From DASZOC01 sp035550975 (lineage in GTDB: Bacteria; Actinomycetota; CADDZG01; WHSQ01), in contig DASZOC010000031.1 in assembly GCA_035550975.1 (NCBI GenBank), positions 1 to 64,000 on the forward strand: a stretch of DNA of 64,000 nt, written 5' to 3'. How positions within the stretch are numbered: the first letter of the stretch is position 1; every line of letters starts with the position of its first letter. The position numbers and the translations under genes were made by a program. Positions 60,401 to 64,000 of this stretch are shown in pieces. Below the pieces are notes generated by a model that saw nothing but the letters and a program-made list of their open reading frames with translations, did no database searches and was not told the origin of the DNA.

Positions 60401-60867
60401 TCCTTCAGAGCGGGGTCGAGGACCTCGCTCCGCTGCCGGCCGACGTCGTAGACCACGATCTACTCCTATTAGAGACGACGAGACGCCTGAACCTCGCGGG
60501 GCGCGTCGAAGAGGCACGCTCCCTCGCGGCGCGCCTTAGGGAATTCGCCGACAAGGCGTCGTTCACAGCGATGTTTGCCGATTGGGCCTCCGGGGTCGTC
60601 GAGGAAGACGTTCAGAAGGCGGTACATCTGCTCGAGGCCGCGGCGGTTCGGGCACGACGACGGGACCTCGTCGTGTTCGAAGGGCGCATCCTTCTCGATC
60701 TCGCGCGTGCACAGTTCAGTGCGGGGCAAGACGCCACGGAAACGCTCGATCGCGCTCGTACTCTGCTGGAGACGAGCGGCGCGCTTCTCTACCTCTTGGA
60801 GCTCGATCAGGTCATCGGCGCGGTGGGTTCCCGGGGATCGTCAGACCTTGCCGCGGACGCGCCGTAA
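57451..60867 (+). CDS. Class III cyclase-AAA ATPase-TPR signalling protein
   Basis: A 1138-residue multidomain regulator. N-terminal zinc ribbon (CPEC at 4-7, CAFC at 18-21), then a cyclase domain (about 35-215; metal Asp44 and Asp88, Lys84, Asp162, Asn165, Arg169, so probably an active adenylate cyclase), then a P-loop NTPase (Walker A GPAGIGKS at 265-272; Walker B LVLVFEDVHWADE at 377-389), and a long helical TPR-like C-terminal half (about 620-1138). This architecture is common in actinobacteria and resembles LuxR-family MalT ATPases without the DNA-binding end. Signals unknown. Its 3' end overlaps the flippase antisense by 27 nt. Confidence 0.86.
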   Translation: MQVCPECEASNEDAHRFCAFCGSPLSATSDTQREIRFATALFVDIVDSTPLVESHDPEVVRELISRVFARLKAVIRRHGGIIEKTIGDGLLAIFGAPVAHEDHPERAVRAALEMREVMSELNATFATEGRPALQVRTGVEAGDILADMTRVRDGADAMVTGDAVNVSVRLQGAAEPGSILVGPEAFRLTDHAIEYRSPRELALKGKSRPLTAAEPTSVKARMLSRRLPVRYDTALIGRSDELRILRELVNSQATIARPRMALLIGPAGIGKSRLLSEIKRQARDLEQIVYWREGACLAYGDVPFAPIVDIFRAQFELDEGVTDADVRRALEDLFTDQRAPVEETKALFSPSETGPTRDQLFESWRQILERMTARYPLVLVFEDVHWADEGTIAFIDYLAEWGGGPILLILAARPDIYERHPVWQETRAFRTVIDLDPLTEDESRRLIHELVDADLPHEVEQDILARCGGSPLFAEEIAHHLHTADQSPAGGVGDIPRTLQSLISARLDTLPGTLKPVVQDAAVIGPIFTVETLGYLMDKREDEMRALLDDLVSSGIVAYNSSGESLSFHHVLVRDVAYSSLPKSTRADRHVKIGDWIEDHAPFGEATETLAAHFTVAARYLDELGNLDSAAARIMEKAYRLSVVAAERATALWQPAEAARWLEQALRWSQYLDLPNEEVARVWESFGEACLHARSAKEASVAFERALAIQEGLRNDRDIGRLEARLADVCFESADDEKLIEWTDRAIRHLEGFGDSADLADALHLRGWFLWRRSLLDEAEPFVSRALEMSRRVEDQVVEGNASLTLAVLQFERTGDPATAEELTRKGHEISRQAGDLALRLRACINFAAWLYDQEVGPDEIERLYKEGIQTGAKAGDILVTAWLLGEHAGFLETWGRLAEAEEVALRAIHMARSTGSIPTLSMALGNYTDIKLRQGDFAELDRVRPELQELMRQAPEKQFEKDQVIQDAYVAHRKGDEDAALAILQSGVEDLAPLPADVVDHDLLLLETTRRLNLAGRVEEARSLAARLREFADKASFTAMFADWASGVVEEDVQKAVHLLEAAAVRARRRDLVVFEGRILLDLARAQFSAGQDATETLDRARTLLETSGALLYLLELDQVIGAVGSRGSSDLAADAP

Positions 60868-62292
60868 CAACGATCCAACGCCTTGCTGTTCCGGCGGCGT
60901 GAGACCAACGGCGACATACGCGGCGAGATACACGACCGATCCGACAACGGCTGTCGCGAGGAGATCCAGGGCCCCATCACCGCCAACAGCGCGGTGCGTG
61001 AACCACGTCGCGGCAAGCGCGCCTCCCGTCGGAATCACGAGGCGCCCGTAATCGCGGTCATATGGCTGGATCCCCACGAAGCGCCGCACGAGCGCGAGCC
61101 GCGCCCACTTCGACAGCGCGAACGTCACGGTGTTCGCGGCCGCGGCCCCCTCCATCCCGTAGCGCGGGCAGAGCCAGAACGCGAGGACGAGGTTCACGAC
61201 GAGCGATGCCGCGTACACCGTCAGGTCCCACCCGGTGCGTCCGACCATGATCAGGACGAAGCCGACGCTGCCGGTGGCGATGTTGACGAATTGACCCGCC
61301 AGCACGATCAGCAGTGCCGTTTCGCCTCCGCGGAAATCCTCGCCGAACAGGCGCAGGGCGTCGGCAGGCGCAACCGCCAAGACGAGGAACAGCGGGATCG
61401 TGGCCGCGATCGTCCACCGGGTCAGCGTCTTGAAGAGCCGATCGAGGCGCTCGGTCTCCCCGCGGTTGTGCAGATCGGCCACGAAGGGGCTGAACATCAG
61501 GCTCACCGAGGTGAGGAACAACACGATCACCTGACCGGCTCGGAGCGCGGCCGCGTACACCCCGACCTCCCCATCGGACGCGAAGCGCGTCAACACGAAC
61601 AGGTCGGTCCAGAACAACAGCTGCGAGAAGAGGGCGGCAGGGGCCCGCGGTCCCGCGTATCGCATCAAGCGCCCCATCGCGCCGTCCTCCAACGGTGCCG
61701 CCTCCCACCCGCGGCTCTCGCGGCGCCAGAAATAGAACGCAGCCGCGGCCGCGACCAACCACGACAGTGAGTACGCGAGGACGCTCATCCACGTCGTCTT
61801 CGAGACGCTCCAGCCGGCGAGCATCAGCACGATCCACAAGAGCGGTTGGCCCGCCCAGAAGACGTAGAGCGTGTAACGCATGATCTTCAAGCCGCGGGTA
61901 GCGGACAACCAGACGTTGGCTGCCGCCAGGAACGGCAGCCCGAGCGCGGCCGATTCCACAGCCCATCTGCCTAGGTCGTCGGAGATCGAGAACAACGATC
62001 GGATCGCGCCCGCGCCGGCATAGGCGGCGACGGCGACGGCCGTACTCACTAAGGTGGCGATGCCTACGGCGCGCGCCACGTGCGTTCGCATGTGCTGCCA
62101 GCGCCCAAGGCCCGATTCCACCGCTACGTCGCGCAGCACGGCCATATCCATCCCCGCACGGGTCGCGAACGAGATGACGAATGCCGCCTGCGTTACGACG
62201 GTTACGACGCCGAACGCTTCTTTGCCGAGGGTGTTGGAGATCAACAACTGCACGATCAGCGTCGCGACCGCCGCGACGGCGATGCCCAGCAC
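60841..62292 (-). CDS. MOP/MATE-like polysaccharide flippase
   Basis: A 483-residue membrane protein with about 12-14 helices of the oligosaccharide flippase (Wzx/MurJ-like) type, e.g. SVSLMFSPFVADLHNRGETERLDRLFKTLTRWT, the characteristic internal signature. It would translocate lipid-linked glycans. GTG 62292 falls inside the first helix region; upstream in-frame codons give a plausible N-terminus (GGDYLTILSGTSQN) but contain no ATG, GTG or TTG before guaA's stop; a GTA at 62350-62352, 7 nt after GGGAG, is the best-spaced candidate (see findings). Follows guaA. Confidence 0.8.
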   Translation of the reverse strand: MLGIAVAAVATLIVQLLISNTLGKEAFGVVTVVTQAAFVISFATRAGMDMAVLRDVAVESGLGRWQHMRTHVARAVGIATLVSTAVAVAAYAGAGAIRSLFSISDDLGRWAVESAALGLPFLAAANVWLSATRGLKIMRYTLYVFWAGQPLLWIVLMLAGWSVSKTTWMSVLAYSLSWLVAAAAAFYFWRRESRGWEAAPLEDGAMGRLMRYAGPRAPAALFSQLLFWTDLFVLTRFASDGEVGVYAAALRAGQVIVLFLTSVSLMFSPFVADLHNRGETERLDRLFKTLTRWTIAATIPLFLVLAVAPADALRLFGEDFRGGETALLIVLAGQFVNIATGSVGFVLIMVGRTGWDLTVYAASLVVNLVLAFWLCPRYGMEGAAAANTVTFALSKWARLALVRRFVGIQPYDRDYGRLVIPTGGALAATWFTHRAVGGDGALDLLATAVVGSVVYLAAYVAVGLTPPEQQGVGSLLRRVRGKV

Positions 62293-62365
62293 GTTCTGGG
62301 ACGTCCCGGAGAGGATGGTGAGGTAATCGCCGCCGCCGGTCGCGGTGCGAGGGGTGGCTACTTCC

Positions 62366-63913
62366 CTACTCCCACTCGATCGTTCCGGGCGGCTTCGACG
62401 TAACGTCGTAGACGAGTCGGTTGACGCCCGGGACCTCGTTGACGACCCGGTTCGAGATGCGCTCGAGCAGGTCGTACGGGAGCCGCGCCCAGTCGGCCGT
62501 CATCGCGTCCTCGCTGGTCACCGCGCGCAGCACGATGGGGTACCCGTAGGTCCGCTCGTCGCCCATGACGCCGACGGACCGAACCGCAGGCAGGACCGCG
62601 AAGCTCTGCCAGATGTCACGCAACAATCCCGCCTTCTTCATCTCGTCGAGCACGATCGTGTCCGCGGCTCGCAGGACCTCGAGACGCTCGCTCGTGACCT
62701 CTCCGATGATCCGGACCGCAAGCCCCGGCCCCGGAAACGGCTGACGCCACACGATCTCCTCCGGGAGCCCCAGCTCTTCTCCGACCCGCCGGACCTCGTC
62801 CTTGAACAGGTTGCGCAGGGGCTCGACGAGGTCGAACCGCATGTCTTCGGGAAGGCCTCCGACGTTGTGATGGCTCTTGATCCTGGCGGCATCCTTCGTC
62901 CCCGACTCGATCACGTCCGGGTAGAGAGTCCCTTGGACCAGGAAGCGAGCGTCTTCCACCTCGTCGCGGGCTACCTCCTCGAAGACCCTGATGAACGTCT
63001 CGCCGATGATCTTGCGTTTCGTCTCCGGATCGCTGACACCGCCGAGCTTCTCGAGGAAGCGGTCGGCGGCCTTCACGTGGATGAGGTCGATCTTCAGGTG
63101 ACGCCGGAAGGTGTCTTCGACCTGCTCTGCTTCGCCCGCGCGCAGGAGGCCGTGGTCGACGAACACGCACGTGAGTTGATCGCCTATCGCGCGATGTACG
63201 AGGGCCGCGGCCACCGACGAATCGACACCGCCCGAGAGACCGCACACGACCCGCTCCGTGCCGACCTGAGCGCGGACCTGTTCGACGGCCGAGTCGATGA
63301 TCGAGGTCATGGTCCAGCTCGGTAGCAAGTCGCACGCGTCGTAGAGGAAGTTCTTCAGCAGGTCCTGCCCCCACGGCGTGTGCGCGACCTCGGGGTGGAA
63401 CTGGACGCCGTAGAGGCCGCGCTCGGGGTCTTCGAACGCGGCGACCGGTGAGGACGGCGTCGACGCAGTGGGATTGAAACCCTCCGGCGGACTGACGACG
63501 GAGTCGTTGTGGCTCATCCAGACCGTCTGTTCCGTCGGAAGCTCTGAGAACAGGACCGACTGCGACTCGGCGACGTCGAGGTCCGTCTTGCCGAACTCGG
63601 CGATCCCGGTGTTCGCGACCTCGCCGCCGAGCGTCTGCGCCATGAGTTGCTGGCCGTAGCAGATCCCGAGCACGGGCACTCCGAGATCGAAGACCTTCGC
63701 GTCCGCGCGCGGAGCGCCCGGCTGATGGACGGATTTCGGCCCCCCCGACAAGACGATCCCTGCCGGTCGGCGCGCCGCGATCTCTGCGACCGGCATGTCG
63801 TGCGGGACGATCTCCGAGTACACGTGAGCCTCGCGCACCCGGCGGGCGATCAGCTGCGCGTACTGCGCTCCGAAGTCGACGACCAGTACCGGGGGATGCT
63901 CCTGTTGCGGCAT
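62366..63913 (-). CDS. guaA: GMP synthase (glutamine-hydrolysing)
   Basis: A 515-residue enzyme converting XMP to GMP. N-terminal class I glutamine amidotransferase (DFGAQYAQLIARRVRE, GICYGQQLMAQTLGG with Cys nucleophile, VQFHPEV) and C-terminal ATP pyrophosphatase (GLSGGVDSSVAAAL, DHGLLRAGEAEQVE, GRQPFPGPGLAVRI-type end PFPGPGLAVRIIGE). ATG 63913 follows TAACCT by 5 nt, so a leaderless start is likely. Complete by family length. Confidence 0.93.
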   Translation of the reverse strand: MPQQEHPPVLVVDFGAQYAQLIARRVREAHVYSEIVPHDMPVAEIAARRPAGIVLSGGPKSVHQPGAPRADAKVFDLGVPVLGICYGQQLMAQTLGGEVANTGIAEFGKTDLDVAESQSVLFSELPTEQTVWMSHNDSVVSPPEGFNPTASTPSSPVAAFEDPERGLYGVQFHPEVAHTPWGQDLLKNFLYDACDLLPSWTMTSIIDSAVEQVRAQVGTERVVCGLSGGVDSSVAAALVHRAIGDQLTCVFVDHGLLRAGEAEQVEDTFRRHLKIDLIHVKAADRFLEKLGGVSDPETKRKIIGETFIRVFEEVARDEVEDARFLVQGTLYPDVIESGTKDAARIKSHHNVGGLPEDMRFDLVEPLRNLFKDEVRRVGEELGLPEEIVWRQPFPGPGLAVRIIGEVTSERLEVLRAADTIVLDEMKKAGLLRDIWQSFAVLPAVRSVGVMGDERTYGYPIVLRAVTSEDAMTADWARLPYDLLERISNRVVNEVPGVNRLVYDVTSKPPGTIEWE

Positions 63914-63918
63914 AGGTC

Positions 63919-63924
63919 AGGTTA
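63919..63924 (-). promoter_or_regulatory. -10 hexamer TAACCT, leaderless promoter of guaA
   Basis: TAACCT ends 5 nt before the guaA ATG and overlaps the TAA stop of the gene upstream. No ribosome site is seen in the spacer. Confidence 0.4.
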
Positions 63925-64000
63925 CCGCGCGGCCCTCGGGGATCTCCGTAACCGGCCTTCCACGACGATGCTCAGCCGGTCGTCATCCTCGATGATCTCG
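63922..64000 (-). CDS. C-terminal end of an unidentified gene (5' end outside window)
   Basis: An open frame on the minus strand from the window edge to TAA at 63924-63922 gives 25 residues ending EGRLRRSPRAAR, with codon use like the neighbours. It is upstream of guaA on the same strand. The fragment is too short to identify. Confidence 0.45.
   Translation of the reverse strand, partial: EIIEDDDRLSIVVEGRLRRSPRAAR

Noticed and set aside
1..64000. CRISPR arrays, tRNA or rRNA genes, insertion sequences, prophage, att sites
   Set aside because: I looked for regular repeats, cloverleaf-like gaps, transposase or integrase motifs and found none. Intergenic regions are almost all under 150 nt.

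Overview
The window looks like a chromosomal segment of a high-GC actinomycetote, probably an uncultured lineage. Signs are an F420-dependent NADP reductase, an R2-like ligand-binding oxidase, a mycothiol-type DinB-fold protein, a SigK/RskA-like sigma/anti-sigma pair, CoA-carboxylase alpha chains carrying their own biotin domain, and many start codons placed 5-8 nt after a TANNNT hexamer with no Shine-Dalgarno, the mark of leaderless transcripts. I see no rRNA, tRNA, CRISPR array, transposase, integrase or phage gene. Coding density is very high and many neighbours overlap by GTGA or ATGA.

Layout. 0-7 kb (minus strand): a run of three alkaline-phosphatase-superfamily proteins with one MFS transporter, behind a YcgQ/YcgR-like metal-permease pair; the three hydrolases appear circularly permuted. 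7-13 kb: a DUF2304-GT2 glycosyltransferase, RNase D, an acyl-CoA dehydrogenase, an R2lox-SCP2 fusion, and a second acyl-CoA dehydrogenase transcribed divergently across a perfect palindrome. 13.7-21.4 kb (minus): a liu-like acyl-CoA catabolic operon (carboxyltransferase, enoyl-CoA hydratase, HMG-CoA lyase, biotin carboxylase/carrier), ending with a polytopic membrane protein and an alpha/beta hydrolase. 21.5-28 kb: envelope proteins, Mug-type DNA glycosylase, birA divergent from a biotin carboxylase, small proteins, and F420-NADP reductase. 28-33 kb: methylmalonyl-CoA mutase large subunit divergent from sdhD-sdhA-sdhB. 33-38 kb: class III cyclase, acyl-CoA synthetase, a 46-residue membrane protein, and a TetR operon. 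38-42 kb: malate and isocitrate dehydrogenases divergent from citrate synthase. 41.7-50.3 kb (minus): mutase B12 subunit, sucC, sucD, esterase, purN, an ABC exporter pair, purH and folD. 50.3-55 kb: an AccD-AccA fusion, cyclophilin, two lipoproteins (one a cupredoxin), and an ECF sigma/anti-sigma pair. 55-64 kb: UvrD/PcrA helicase, a giant cyclase-AAA-TPR regulator, a flippase and guaA.

Together the genes describe an aerobic heterotroph. Acyl-CoA and leucine-type breakdown and propionyl-CoA carbons enter at succinyl-CoA through a split methylmalonyl-CoA mutase, then pass through SucCD, Sdh, Mdh, citrate synthase and Idh; aconitase, fumarase and 2-oxoglutarate dehydrogenase are not in the window. 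FolD supplies the 10-formyl-tetrahydrofolate that PurN and PurH consume. BirA sits beside a biotin carboxylase and would serve all the biotin-dependent carboxylases.

Most notable: the permuted phosphodiesterases, the R2lox-SCP2 fusion, the AccDA fusion, the widespread leaderless promoter signature (including one shared symmetrical -10 driving birA and accC), and genes whose conserved N-terminus lies upstream of any usual start codon. No wholly new multi-gene system is evident beyond these.
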